Of a stretch of DNA of 50,496 bases, positions 42,176-50,496 are shown in pieces. The first letter of the stretch is position 1. Each line of letters starts with the position of its first letter. Source of the stretch: Bacteroidetes bacterium UBA6161 (lineage in GTDB: Bacteria > Bacteroidota > Bacteroidia > NS11-12g > UBA955); contig DIUJ01000020.1 of NCBI GenBank assembly GCA_002422315.1, forward strand, positions 16,127 to 66,622, given 5' to 3'. Both the position numbers and the translations under genes were made by a program. The notes under the pieces are model-generated. The model was not told the DNA's origin and did no database searches. It saw only the letters and a list, made by a program, of their open reading frames with translations.

Positions 42176-44455
42176 TTAAGTTATCTTACCTTTAAACCTG
42201 TTATACAAATACGAAACTGCAAGCATAATTAGTCCTACTATCACAAATACAAATGTTTTTGTAAGTACAGACATGTGGCTCATATCGTAAAAAAGTAGTT
42301 TTAAAAGGGTAATTCCAAATAAAACCACCCCGAGAATTCTCCAAATTTTTATTGATTTCCAAATTCCTAAAACTATCCAAAAAGAGGCCATAACTGCCCA
42401 TAAAATAGACAAAGACAACTTGCTGTTATTCTTAAAGGAATTAAAACCTAGGTCGTAAATCAACTCATTGCTAAGAACTATAAAAAACAAAGCAAAGATA
42501 AAAATGTGTGAAAGTAACTTCATAGTAGGCTGAATGGCTGCTAACTTTCTTGCATGTTTGAAAATTACAAAAGAAATTAAAGCCAACGCTCCCAAAGCAA
42601 TATACCTAATACTAATAAACCAAAAACTAGGGGGATAGAATTCTTCGTATGGCTCCAGATAAACTTGTTGCAATTTAGTGATTGGCATGAGGCCTAAAAT
42701 GAAAAATAAAACAACAAAGAGTATGGAAATGTAAAGCATGGAAGTTTGAATTCGTATGCTCTGCAAATACTTTTGATTGATTTTGAATCCAAAAACCAGA
42801 ACGATAAAACCAAATACAAAAAAGTAAATATCTCTAAACCAATAATAAAAAAACGGAAATGAATTAGAAAAAGAATTGAAACCATCTTCTACTTTTACGG
42901 CACCAGTCCCTACTTCATACACAAAGAGATAATTTATCTGATGCCACACCACCCCAAGCCCAAATACGATAAAAAATGCAGTAAAAAATTTAGCAATAGT
43001 TTGAAAGATGGAGTCTAAATTGTTTCGGTGTTTATAAAATAAAAATACCAAATAAGAAACAATGAGGAGTTGCAATAAGCTATACAAGAACTGAAGGTTG
43101 CCAAAAGGCAACAATTTTTCTTGAATATAACGATGGGATTCTGGGTAATACAAAGAAATATCTTGGACCAAAGACACCAAAGAAAAACTTGCTAACACAA
43201 AGGAATAAGCTGTAAAATAAGGCAATTTGCGGGATGTATTTACAGCAAAAAATGCCACTGCCAAACCGGCCCATCCCATACTTACCCAATTGCCATCCCA
43301 CTGAATAGGAACAAATAATCCCAAAAAAAACAAAGCCAAAAACAAACTAAATGATTTAATTGCACTTGCCCCTTGTGTCTCCCTAGGTACTATCCTATAA
43401 GTAAGTAAAGAGATGGCAGAAAAAACCAAAGTAAATGGTCCTTTTATGGAAATTATAAACACCTGATTATGTACTAAATAATAACCTAACAAAAAGCTTG
43501 TGGCTTGCAAAAAAATAAAGCGCAACATATCAAAATCAGCAAAAGATTTGTGTTTTTTGATTTGTATAACAACAGTTTGAATATAAAATAACAGATAAAA
43601 TACAATGTAAAACACCAAAGCGATACTAAAGTCATGGTCACTATCGTACTTACTAAACAACCAAGAACCATATACCACCCAGGTAAAAACGAAACTTACA
43701 AAAGCAAGAGGTCCCCAGTTGTGAAACCATTTTACTACGAGAATTCCTAAATTTAGCAAAGTAACGTAACTCAAAAACGGAAGCATTTGGGCTTGACCCG
43801 TGGACAATAGAAATGGAATTGCAAATGCTGCAACAAAACCCAAAATAGAAACAATTTGTTGTTTGATTAAAACAGATTGTACTACGGTGTATGTTGTAAG
43901 CATAAGCATAAGCGAGAATGCTAACAAATGAGGGTACAAATGATATAGTGAATAAGCAAAATAAGTAACAAAATAAGCTATGGCAATAGCCCCCCCGTGA
44001 AGTACAGCACTGTAATTAAAGTATTTCGCTTTAAGTTTAAATGAAAATAAAAATAAAATAAGTGCAAATATATAGCCTGTAACTACTCGAAAAACTGGTG
44101 AGATTAAATCATGGTCTATAGCAAACTTAAAACCAAAAACTACTCCAATTAAGGTTAGTAGGATACCAATTTTTGAAATTAAATTTTCTCCAATAAATTT
44201 CTCTAGATTTCTATCCTTTTTATTGGGTTGGTTAGAAAATGAAGTAAAATCATTTTGAGTCTTTTCTTGGAATACGTTTTGAGTAGGCTCCTCAGATTTC
44301 AAAATCACCTTTTCAACTATTGGGGTTTTTAAAGCAGACTTTTCTTCTTTTATCAATATTGTTTTTATGGAAGAAATTTCTTGGCTTAGCAAACGCTGCT
44401 GATTTTCTAAATCTAGAATTTTATCTAATAATTTTTGGTTTTCGTTTGTAAGCAT
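42176..44455 (-). CDS. DUF2339 multi-pass membrane protein
   Basis: This 759-residue protein begins with a coiled coil (about residues 1-40), a linker, then LEKFIGENLISKIGILLTLIGVVFGFKFAIDH, the family-typical entry into the membrane, and about 20 membrane helices. DUF2339 proteins are large integral membrane proteins of unknown function in many Bacteroidota. Length fits the family. It probably resides in the inner membrane. The next gene is a lipoprotein hydrolase 10 bp later. The HD phosphohydrolase gene 69 bp upstream is on the same strand. Confidence 0.85.
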   Translation of the reverse strand: MLTNENQKLLDKILDLENQQRLLSQEISSIKTILIKEEKSALKTPIVEKVILKSEEPTQNVFQEKTQNDFTSFSNQPNKKDRNLEKFIGENLISKIGILLTLIGVVFGFKFAIDHDLISPVFRVVTGYIFALILFLFSFKLKAKYFNYSAVLHGGAIAIAYFVTYFAYSLYHLYPHLLAFSLMLMLTTYTVVQSVLIKQQIVSILGFVAAFAIPFLLSTGQAQMLPFLSYVTLLNLGILVVKWFHNWGPLAFVSFVFTWVVYGSWLFSKYDSDHDFSIALVFYIVFYLLFYIQTVVIQIKKHKSFADFDMLRFIFLQATSFLLGYYLVHNQVFIISIKGPFTLVFSAISLLTYRIVPRETQGASAIKSFSLFLALFFLGLFVPIQWDGNWVSMGWAGLAVAFFAVNTSRKLPYFTAYSFVLASFSLVSLVQDISLYYPESHRYIQEKLLPFGNLQFLYSLLQLLIVSYLVFLFYKHRNNLDSIFQTIAKFFTAFFIVFGLGVVWHQINYLFVYEVGTGAVKVEDGFNSFSNSFPFFYYWFRDIYFFVFGFIVLVFGFKINQKYLQSIRIQTSMLYISILFVVLFFILGLMPITKLQQVYLEPYEEFYPPSFWFISIRYIALGALALISFVIFKHARKLAAIQPTMKLLSHIFIFALFFIVLSNELIYDLGFNSFKNNSKLSLSILWAVMASFWIVLGIWKSIKIWRILGVVLFGITLLKLLFYDMSHMSVLTKTFVFVIVGLIMLAVSYLYNRFKGKIT

Positions 44456-44524
44456 TACTTTCCACGTGTTTATTTTAGCCTATAAAGCAAAACAAATATA
44501 TAAAATAAATTTGTAAATGGTTTT

Positions 44525-45751
44525 CTAAAACCTAATCATATAGTTTTTTCTTACTGTTTTTTTCAATGCAGTAAGATTATAATTATCCGAAACATCCGTC
44601 ACATCACACACTTCTCCATTTTTTCTCAAAATCTTTATCCCCTCGTATTCCTGGTTATAAGCATGGTTTTCTACAAATCCTATTTGAATAAAATACTCCC
44701 ATTCGTTGTTTATAAAATCATACTTTTGGGCAATAGATTTTTTTGCATCTTCTATATCTTGATCAGAAATCTTATTTTCAGATATTACTATTTTAGGCAA
44801 TTTTCTACCTATCAGCGACTTACAAAGAAATGAAAGAATTTCATCGTTTGCATATTGCCATGTTTTCAAACAAACCAAAATATCTGAGTCGTCTAAATTT
44901 ACAAATCTATCTAGCCAATATTCTTGATTTTCTTCGAAATCTGCGATGGAAGGCGTACTTTCAATAAATGGTTGCATAAATGGGGTTGCAAAGAGTTCTC
45001 CTCCATTTTCCATAATCCATTTTGCTCTCTTTAAAACCTGTCTCAACAACATTTCTGAGGCCAAAACAGTTTTATGCAAGTAAACTTGCCAATACATAAG
45101 TCTACGGGCAATAATAAATTTTTCTATACTATAAATTCCTTTCTCCTCAACAACCAATTGGTTTTGGGCAACGGAAAGCATGTTAATTATTCGCTCTGCA
45201 CTTACCACCCCTTCGTGTACGCCGGTATAAAAAGAGTCTCTACTCAAATAGTCCAATCTGTCCATATCTAATTGACTAGAAATCAACTGATGTAAAAACA
45301 CCTTTGGATATTGGTTGTTAAAAATACGCAATGCCATATCCAACTTACCCTCAAACTCTATGTTTAATGTCTGCATCATTAGTTGCGACAATACTTCATG
45401 GGGTAAATTGGGAATAATTGCATTCTCTAAAGTATGAGAATATGGCCCGTGGCCAATATCATGTAACAATATTGCAACACAAGTAGCCTCATATTCCTGC
45501 TCTGTAATTTCTATCCCTTTTTGTTTTAGCAAATCCAACGCTTTACACATTAGTTGCAAAGCACCCAATGCATGGTGAAATCGCGTGTGAGTGGCTCCAG
45601 GATAAACCAACTCTCCCATACCCAACTGCCTAATCCTTCTCAATCTTTGAAAAAACTTGTGTTCTACTAAATCATACAATAGATTAGAGGGCAGGGTTAA
45701 AAAACCATACACAGGGTCATTTATCATTTTCTTTTTATTCTGTCGCTCCAT
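44525..45751 (-). CDS. HD superfamily phosphohydrolase (dGTPase-like)
   Basis: The 408-residue product shows the HD metal site in order: HTRFHHALG, CVAILLHDIGHGPYSHTLE and DMDRLDYLSRDSF. The first part (VYGFLTLPSNLLYDLVEHKFFQRLRRIRQLG) is typical of the YwfO/SAMHD1-like dNTP triphosphohydrolase family of about 400 residues. It hydrolyses (deoxy)nucleotide triphosphates; the exact substrate is not known. It is probably transcribed with the DUF2339 gene. The tRNA-Arg gene lies on the other strand, about 100 bp upstream of its start. Confidence 0.85.
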   Translation of the reverse strand: MERQNKKKMINDPVYGFLTLPSNLLYDLVEHKFFQRLRRIRQLGMGELVYPGATHTRFHHALGALQLMCKALDLLKQKGIEITEQEYEATCVAILLHDIGHGPYSHTLENAIIPNLPHEVLSQLMMQTLNIEFEGKLDMALRIFNNQYPKVFLHQLISSQLDMDRLDYLSRDSFYTGVHEGVVSAERIINMLSVAQNQLVVEEKGIYSIEKFIIARRLMYWQVYLHKTVLASEMLLRQVLKRAKWIMENGGELFATPFMQPFIESTPSIADFEENQEYWLDRFVNLDDSDILVCLKTWQYANDEILSFLCKSLIGRKLPKIVISENKISDQDIEDAKKSIAQKYDFINNEWEYFIQIGFVENHAYNQEYEGIKILRKNGEVCDVTDVSDNYNLTALKKTVRKNYMIRF

Positions 45752-45852
45752 GCTTATATAATAGCCTTCAAATATTCACCTTTTTTCATAAATAGACACC
45801 ATAAAAATTAAGGTATGGTAGGAAGTATAGCATATATTTGCAGCTTTATTTA

Positions 45853-45925
45853 GCGCTCGTAATTTAACAGGATAGAATACAAGATTCCGATTCTTGACGT
45901 AGGGGTTCGAGTCCTCTCGGGCGCA
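45853..45925 (+). tRNA. tRNA-Arg (anticodon CCG)
   Basis: The 73-nt cloverleaf has acceptor stem GCGCTCG / CGGGCGC with one G-U pair, a short AT-rich D arm, anticodon stem CAAGA / TCTTG with loop TTCCGAT (anticodon CCG), variable loop ACGT, and T stem AGGGG / CCTCT around TTCGAGT. The discriminator base is A. CCA is not encoded (the next bases are CAAG). A minus-strand open frame across it is spurious. Confidence 0.93.
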
Positions 45926-45951
45926 CAAGTTTTGACTTTTCTCTACAAGTT

Positions 45952-46302
45952 TCAATTTGGAGATTGCCAAACCAAAGTCTCTATCTTATCCCCTTTAAAT
46001 TCTGGGCAATTCCCATCCCCTTCCCCACTTATCCCTCCGTCGGGTGCACATATTCTATTGCAACTATTGTCAAATAGTTCATTAAATCTATCGCAACATG
46101 GCGATACGAAATAGAAAAATTTTTTGCCGTCCACTTGCCATTGCCAAACACTTGCACCTACATTTGCATCTTTGTTTTTCTCTAAATCCTTTATTTTCTT
46201 CTCTACACAGCTAGGCACTTCAATTTGCAAGTTAGGTTTCTCACAGGAATAAATAAAAAACAAAAAGGGAAGTGACAAAAAAAGCAACAGTTTTTGTTTC
46301 AT
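45952..46302 (-). CDS. DUF6970-like lipoprotein
   Basis: The 116-residue product has a lipoprotein signal with lipobox IYSC (Cys20). The mature part has PSCVEKKIKDLEKN, VWQWQVDGKKFFYFVSPCCDRFNELFD and CNRICAPDGGISGEGDGNC. The CC pair, the CAPDGG and GDGxC spacing match what I remember of DUF6970, a small Cys-rich Bacteroidota family of unknown function. The five or more Cys are likely in disulfides. It lies just before the gene for a beta-barrel protein on the same strand (11 bp gap), so co-transcription is likely. Confidence 0.75.
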   Translation of the reverse strand: MKQKLLLFLSLPFLFFIYSCEKPNLQIEVPSCVEKKIKDLEKNKDANVGASVWQWQVDGKKFFYFVSPCCDRFNELFDNSCNRICAPDGGISGEGDGNCPEFKGDKIETLVWQSPN

Positions 46303-46313
46303 ACTTTTATTAA

Positions 46314-47099
46314 TTAAAAAGCTATGTTGATTGAAAGCTGACTATTATTCATATAGCTTCCCGGCAAAATATTTTTGTGGATAGTCACATTCCCATTTAG
46401 GTCTGTAACACTTCTTAAAGAATACAAATCTCTGTTTATATTAAATAAACCTATTTTTAAATAAGTAGATATACTAATTTTATTAAAACCAACAGGAATT
46501 TCTATAGGTACTCCTACCACTGCAGAATAATCCATTCTTTGAAGTGGTAAATCTGTATAAGTTGCAATTATATCATTACTTCTAAACATACTGGATTTTA
46601 GCAATACCGAAGGTTGAAATCCAAGAAAAACACGATATTTATAAACACCGCCATCTTTTTTAGATTCTTTAAATTTATATTCCATGCCTAAAGGAAGGTC
46701 TAAATAAATTAGCGCCAATCTTTCTATGTCGTTTGCATCTGTAGTATTGAATCTTGTGCCTTTAAAACTTGCACCTATTTCATTGTAAATAGACCACTTA
46801 GTCTCTTTTTTATTTGCATTTTTAAATACATATCTATTGTATACTGCACCTGTAAATTTAACCAATGGAACTGGGGAATTAAAAAAATCCGTACCAATAG
46901 TATTCAATCCTACGCCTAGCCTAAGTCCTAACTGAGTGGCTAAATCATCCTCTGGATCTACATAAAAAAAATCGTCTATGCCTCCTTCTAGTTGTGCATT
47001 ACTTTGAGGTATTGATATAAAAAACAATACACTAGCTAGCAAAAAAGCTGGTAACTTATGTAATCTTATTGCCTTTGAGAGATTGGGCAATAACCACAT
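46314..47099 (-). CDS. Outer-membrane-like protein
   Basis: The 261-residue product has a long N-terminal signal (LHKLPAFLLASVLFFISIPQSNAQ), then amphipathic beta strands (LGLRLGVGLNTIG, YNEIGASFKGTRF, LPLGMEYKFKESK, YRVFLGFQPSVLL, ISTYLKIGLFNI) typical of outer-membrane barrels. The C-terminus ends in the aromatic SINIAF, as barrels often do. I start it at the ATG at 47099, inside the 3' end of hscA (44-bp overlap). A longer frame to 47135 would add 12 residues. The overlap suggests that translation is coupled to hscA. Ligand is unknown. Confidence 0.65.
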   Translation of the reverse strand: MWLLPNLSKAIRLHKLPAFLLASVLFFISIPQSNAQLEGGIDDFFYVDPEDDLATQLGLRLGVGLNTIGTDFFNSPVPLVKFTGAVYNRYVFKNANKKETKWSIYNEIGASFKGTRFNTTDANDIERLALIYLDLPLGMEYKFKESKKDGGVYKYRVFLGFQPSVLLKSSMFRSNDIIATYTDLPLQRMDYSAVVGVPIEIPVGFNKISISTYLKIGLFNINRDLYSLRSVTDLNGNVTIHKNILPGSYMNNSQLSINIAF

Positions 47100-48924
47100 C
47101 CATGATTCTTTCGGCAAAAGGTTTAGTAATTTCATTTAAGTGTTCGGTTTGTTGCAAAATTAAACTTCTTTCTGTTTCTGGAGTAGAAATTATTTTTTTT
47201 AAGTTATGAATAGCTTGAACTGTCATTTCCCACTCTTGTGTAGTTAGGTGTTCTTTGTTTTTTTCTATAAAACGCAAAGTGGTATCCATTAATTGTTTGG
47301 CTTCTAATTTTGCTTCTAAATACAATCGTTCATTCATGTCGGCTTCTGCATTTTTAAGAGAATCTAACAACATGTCTTCCACTTCTTTATCTGTAAGACC
47401 ATAGCTTGGTTTTATTTGAACTTCTTGTTTCACTCCCGACCTAAGTTCTGTCGCTTCTACATTCAAAACCCCATCTGCATTTAGTCTAAAAACCACTTCA
47501 ATTTTTGGCAAACCTGCAGGCATGGCAGGAATACCTCTCAATTCAAACTCTCCTAACTTCCTGTTGTGTTTGGTATTTTCTCTTTCGCCTTGGTATACCG
47601 CTATTTTTATATTGCTTTGCCCATCTACAGAAGTTGTGTATTGACGTGCCACACTACAGGGTATTTTAGAGTTTCTAGAAATCATAAAATCCATTAAACC
47701 ACCTACTGTTTCTATTCCTAAAGAGAGAGGGGTAACATCCAGCAACAATATATCTTTTCTGTTTCCTGCTAAAATATCGGCTTCAATCGCGGCTCCGATT
47801 GCAACAACCTCATCTGGGTTTAGGCTGTCGTGTAGAGATTCTTTCTCAAAAAACTCTTTAACTTTTTGCTTCACCAAAGGCACTCTTGTAGAGCCACCAA
47901 CCATTACTACTTCTTCTATTTCTTGAACTTTTAACTTAGCATCCCTCAATGCACTTTTACAACATTCAATTGCTCTGTTTACAATTGGCAAAACAAGTGA
48001 ATCGAATTTTTCTTGGCTAATTTCCAATTTTGTGCCACTGCCTTGGTGCAATGCTTCAAACTGAGGATTTGAACTAAGGTAACATTTGGCTTTTTCTGCT
48101 AAAACCCTAAGGGTAGACAATGGTATCTTGTCAATTGAATCAACATATTTTTTTTGCCAATAGTCCAAAATAGTGTTATCAAAATCGTCTCCTCCTAAAA
48201 ATGTATCTCCATTGGTAGCGAGTACTTCAAAAACACCAGACTCTATTTTTAATATGGATACATCCAGAGTTCCGCCTCCCATGTCAAATACTGCTATGGT
48301 TTTTTCTTCCTCTGGATTCAAACCAATGCCATAAGCCAAACTTGCAGCGGTAGGCTCGTTAATAATCCTAAGAACCTCCAAACCAGCTAATTTCCCAGCA
48401 TCTCTTGTAGCTTGTCTTTGAGAATCATTAAAATAAGCAGGGACAGTTATTACGGCTTTACTAACCGTAGTTCCCAAATGTTTTTCCGCGTTAGTTTTCA
48501 GAGAAGCTAAAATAAACGAAGAAATTTCAATTGGATTGTACAGCTTTTCTCTCGCTTGTATATACAGTAAAGAATTGTTGGCTTCATTTTTCTGAATTGT
48601 GTAAGCCAAAGAACCCGAAATAGTTTCCAAATCTTCGGGGCCTCTCCCTATAAGTCTTTTAGCAGAGTAAATAGTATTTTTGGGGTCCGTTTCAAAACTC
48701 ATTTTTGCTATCTCTCCAACCAATATTTGTCCATTTTCGGCAAAATGTACTACCGAGGGAACCATATTTCTTTTTGAATCCGATAAAATTATCTCAGAAT
48801 TCCTAGTTTCAGGGTTTACATAAGCTATTAAGCTATTGGTAGTTCCTAGGTCTATGCCTACTATTGCTGGATTTTGTGTTTTTGCAATAGTCCCACTTTT
48901 TATATCTATGCTAATTTTAGCCAT
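47056..48924 (-). CDS. hscA: Hsp70 chaperone HscA-like
   Basis: This is a 622-residue Hsp70. An N-terminal extension (MAKISIDIKSGTIAKTQN) precedes the ATPase domain: GIDLGTTNSLIAY, DMGGGTLDVSIL and VGGSTRVPLVKQKV. The substrate-binding domain starts DVTPLSLGIETVGG, and its LSLGIE plus the MISRNSKIPCSVARQYTT region is HscA-like rather than DnaK-like. HscA works with HscB to pass iron-sulfur clusters from IscU to target proteins. HscB, IscU and ferredoxin genes are not next to it. A TAACTTTG box at 48953-48960 on the minus strand is a probable promoter element. Confidence 0.85.
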   Translation of the reverse strand: MAKISIDIKSGTIAKTQNPAIVGIDLGTTNSLIAYVNPETRNSEIILSDSKRNMVPSVVHFAENGQILVGEIAKMSFETDPKNTIYSAKRLIGRGPEDLETISGSLAYTIQKNEANNSLLYIQAREKLYNPIEISSFILASLKTNAEKHLGTTVSKAVITVPAYFNDSQRQATRDAGKLAGLEVLRIINEPTAASLAYGIGLNPEEEKTIAVFDMGGGTLDVSILKIESGVFEVLATNGDTFLGGDDFDNTILDYWQKKYVDSIDKIPLSTLRVLAEKAKCYLSSNPQFEALHQGSGTKLEISQEKFDSLVLPIVNRAIECCKSALRDAKLKVQEIEEVVMVGGSTRVPLVKQKVKEFFEKESLHDSLNPDEVVAIGAAIEADILAGNRKDILLLDVTPLSLGIETVGGLMDFMISRNSKIPCSVARQYTTSVDGQSNIKIAVYQGERENTKHNRKLGEFELRGIPAMPAGLPKIEVVFRLNADGVLNVEATELRSGVKQEVQIKPSYGLTDKEVEDMLLDSLKNAEADMNERLYLEAKLEAKQLMDTTLRFIEKNKEHLTTQEWEMTVQAIHNLKKIISTPETERSLILQQTEHLNEITKPFAERIMDVVIAQSLKGNKIT

Positions 48925-48952
48925 TTAAGATTTTTAATTTTTACAATCCGCG

Positions 48953-48960
48953 CAAAGTTA
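48953..48960 (-). promoter_or_regulatory. -7 box for hscA
   Basis: On the minus strand TAACTTTG matches TAnnTTTG, 28 bp before the hscA ATG. A standard -33 TTG is not found. Confidence 0.45.
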
Positions 48961-49024
48961 ACTATTAAAACAAAAATGCCTTTTATTTTAACCTAAAATA
49001 AGTCTAAATAAATATAGCTTTAGA

Positions 49025-49894
49025 CTAGTTGCGAGAATCTATTCCCCACATCATCTTGTCTTTCAATGTTTTTATAAAATTATCGCCTTTAAGTCTTATC
49101 AAATTAAAAAAGAAGGGGGCTTTTCTAATGGCCATTTGCACATTGGGTGTAATGGTTACGGAACGTGCATCCAAACTTGCCAAATAAGCAGGGCTTCTAC
49201 CTTCTATTTCAAATGCTAAAACGTGGTCATCTGGAATTACAAAAGGTCTTACATTCAAATTGTGCGGGGCTATGGGAGTAATTACAAAACTAGAACTTTT
49301 GGGAAACAATATAGGTCCGCCGCAACTCAGATTGTAGCCTGTACTTCCAGAAGGGGTAGAACAAATAAGACCATCTGCCCAATAAGAACTAAAGTATTCT
49401 CCATTCAAATAAGCATGTATGGTTATCATACTCGAAGTATCCCTTTTGTGAATCACAAAATCATTTAAGGCAAAATTATACTTAAATAAGCCTTGGGAAG
49501 TCTCCAATCCTATAAGTGTTCTGGAGTCTACATAGTAAGCACCTTTGAAAAAACTATCTAATGAAGCTATAGCACGAGCAGGAAGAGTAGCTGCCAAAAA
49601 ACCTAATCTTCCGGTATTTACTCCTAGTACAGGGATACCAGAATCTCTAACAATAGAAACTGTATCTAAAATTGTTCCATCGCCACCTATGGTTATCAAT
49701 AAATCTAAGAGTATAGAATCGGTAGACGAAAACGAATTAAAAGTGCTAAAACTATATTTAAAATCCGATGGCAACTCCACAGAATCATGTATAAATAGTT
49801 CCATTTGTTTGCTCTCGATATGTTCGGCAAGTTGTGCTAATGTTTGCATTGCTAGGCCATTCTCTTTTTCTCTTGTATAAATCCCTATTTTCAT
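49025..49894 (-). CDS. nadK: NAD kinase
   Basis: The 289-residue product has the ATP-NAD kinase signature GGDGT (LITIGGDGTILDTV), then GVNTGRLGFLA, NDFVIHKRDTSSM and CSTPSGSTGYNLSCGGP. The enzyme phosphorylates NAD+ to NADP+ and sets the cellular NADP pool. Length matches bacterial enzymes. It appears to be transcribed alone, upstream of hscA on the same strand with 100 bp between. No clear promoter box was found; ATTTTG motifs occur about 30-40 bp upstream. Confidence 0.93.
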   Translation of the reverse strand: MKIGIYTREKENGLAMQTLAQLAEHIESKQMELFIHDSVELPSDFKYSFSTFNSFSSTDSILLDLLITIGGDGTILDTVSIVRDSGIPVLGVNTGRLGFLAATLPARAIASLDSFFKGAYYVDSRTLIGLETSQGLFKYNFALNDFVIHKRDTSSMITIHAYLNGEYFSSYWADGLICSTPSGSTGYNLSCGGPILFPKSSSFVITPIAPHNLNVRPFVIPDDHVLAFEIEGRSPAYLASLDARSVTITPNVQMAIRKAPFFFNLIRLKGDNFIKTLKDKMMWGIDSRN

Positions 49895-50326
49895 ACGATT
49901 GGGTTTCCTAAATATTTTGTTTCGAACAAAATGCTAATGTGCAAACTTAAGTAAAATATACTTGTGAATATACTTTCTGTAATTAAACCTTACAGATGGA
50001 ATACAAATAAACCCATTCTTTTCTGTAACAAAAAGCTGGTTTACAAACAAGATTTACAAACCCAATTACACAATTACGGGGTATATTTTACCTTTGTAAT
50101 ACCAAGAAATTAAATACATACACTTAATTAAACCCAAATTTCAAGAAAGTTTAAAAACTTTGACAAAACAGGGCTAACTTGTTTGTTACAGAAAATCAAG
50201 TCAGATAGAATAGTACAGCTTTGATTTACGATTCGGACTTATTGATTCTTATTTTTTATGCAGAGCAAAAATACCCCGCAAACTTTGTTTGGTGCACGCG
50301 CCAATAATCGAATATTCGGGTATACC
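49895..50326. other. Intergenic region with a promoter-like box
   Basis: No coding frame of note. TACCTTTG at 50089-50096 reads rightward and is followed by the inverted repeat AAAGTTT / AACTTT near 50146-50160. A small RNA could begin here, but nothing else supports it. Confidence 0.3.
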
Positions 50327-50496
50327 TCTTTACTATGGGCTACACCCATGGCTATTATATTTCGCACCTTGGGTCCTATTTAGGCTTGCTCAAATATCGC
50401 CCATGTTGAATGAAATACTTCTTCTTTAGGTTTTTTAAGCACCAAAGGTGCGAAATCTTTAGCATAGCCTGACAGGGCTATGAAATGAATTAACCC
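50327..50496. repeat. Inverted repeat pair at window end
   Basis: The stretch ATATTTCGCACCTT (50357-50370) recurs inverted as AAGGTGCGAAAT (50446-50457), each next to GGCTAT-like arms (CCATGGCTATTA and TAGCATAGCC). The second copy continues with CACCAAAGGTG and AGCCTGACAGGGCT. The pair is cut by the window edge. Confidence 0.5.

Noticed and set aside
45776..45970. 64-residue minus-strand frame
   Set aside because: It lies antisense across the tRNA-Arg gene and is a chance frame.

Overview
The window looks like a chromosomal segment of a low-GC member of the Bacteroidota, more likely environmental than gut. Evidence: type IX secretion (T9SS) C-terminal sorting domains with PNP-type motifs, Bacteroidota promoters (TTG, about 20 bp, TAnnTTTG) lying close to start codons, almost no Shine-Dalgarno sites, many lipoproteins, a Rho factor with a long Asn/Gln-rich insert, a RicT/PSP1 protein beside holB, DUF2851 and DUF2339 proteins, and homogentisate dioxygenase. 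The genus cannot be named from the sequence alone.

Layout. 0.2-5.9 kb: a secreted HNH-nuclease-like protein, a small unknown protein, a large PKD-type T9SS surface protein and rmuC. 5.9-7.2 kb: a REP-associated tyrosine transposase (RAYT) set inside blocks of its palindromes, next to a 246-bp element with perfect 18-bp terminal inverted repeats. 7.3-11.3 kb: an accessory zone where single genes (RES-domain protein, HigBA-type toxin-antitoxin pair, lipoprotein) are separated by near-identical spacers of about 430 bp. One spacer carries an extra 186-bp insertion made almost wholly of hairpins. 11.3-17.0 kb: a minus-strand run (outer-membrane-like protein, two-step lipoprotein hydrolase unit, K+/H+ antiporter, methyltransferase, secreted propeller-like T9SS protein, small HExxH membrane protein). 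17.3-25.3 kb: core genes including rho, a radical SAM/ferredoxin reductase pair, holB and ricT.

25.4-32.6 kb is the most unusual part. It is an array of orphan genes (mostly lipoproteins, plus a YoeB-type toxin-antitoxin pair) separated by six copies of an element of about 200 bp, all in one orientation. The ends of the element are inverted copies of a self-complementary hairpin. Inside it lie a promoter-like sequence and a short open frame of about 22 codons that stays open in all six copies; in two copies this frame runs in phase into the next lipoprotein gene. Several copies end in a palindrome (TGTTGGTGACAACACCAACA) of the same family as the one around the RAYT at 6 kb, which suggests that one REP system acts across the window.

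32.7-50.5 kb returns to core genes: an ALDH7-type aldehyde dehydrogenase with DUF2851, a cysteine-desulfurase-like enzyme divergent from a persulfide dioxygenase-rhodanese protein with a CRP/FNR-like site, hmgA with DUF3817, a TPR lipoprotein, a lipoprotein hydrolase with DUF2339, an HD phosphohydrolase, tRNA-Arg(CCG), a DUF6970-like lipoprotein, an outer-membrane protein overlapping hscA, and nadK. The last 170 bp begin another inverted repeat. All functions are read from sequence motifs and remembered family features; no searches were run.
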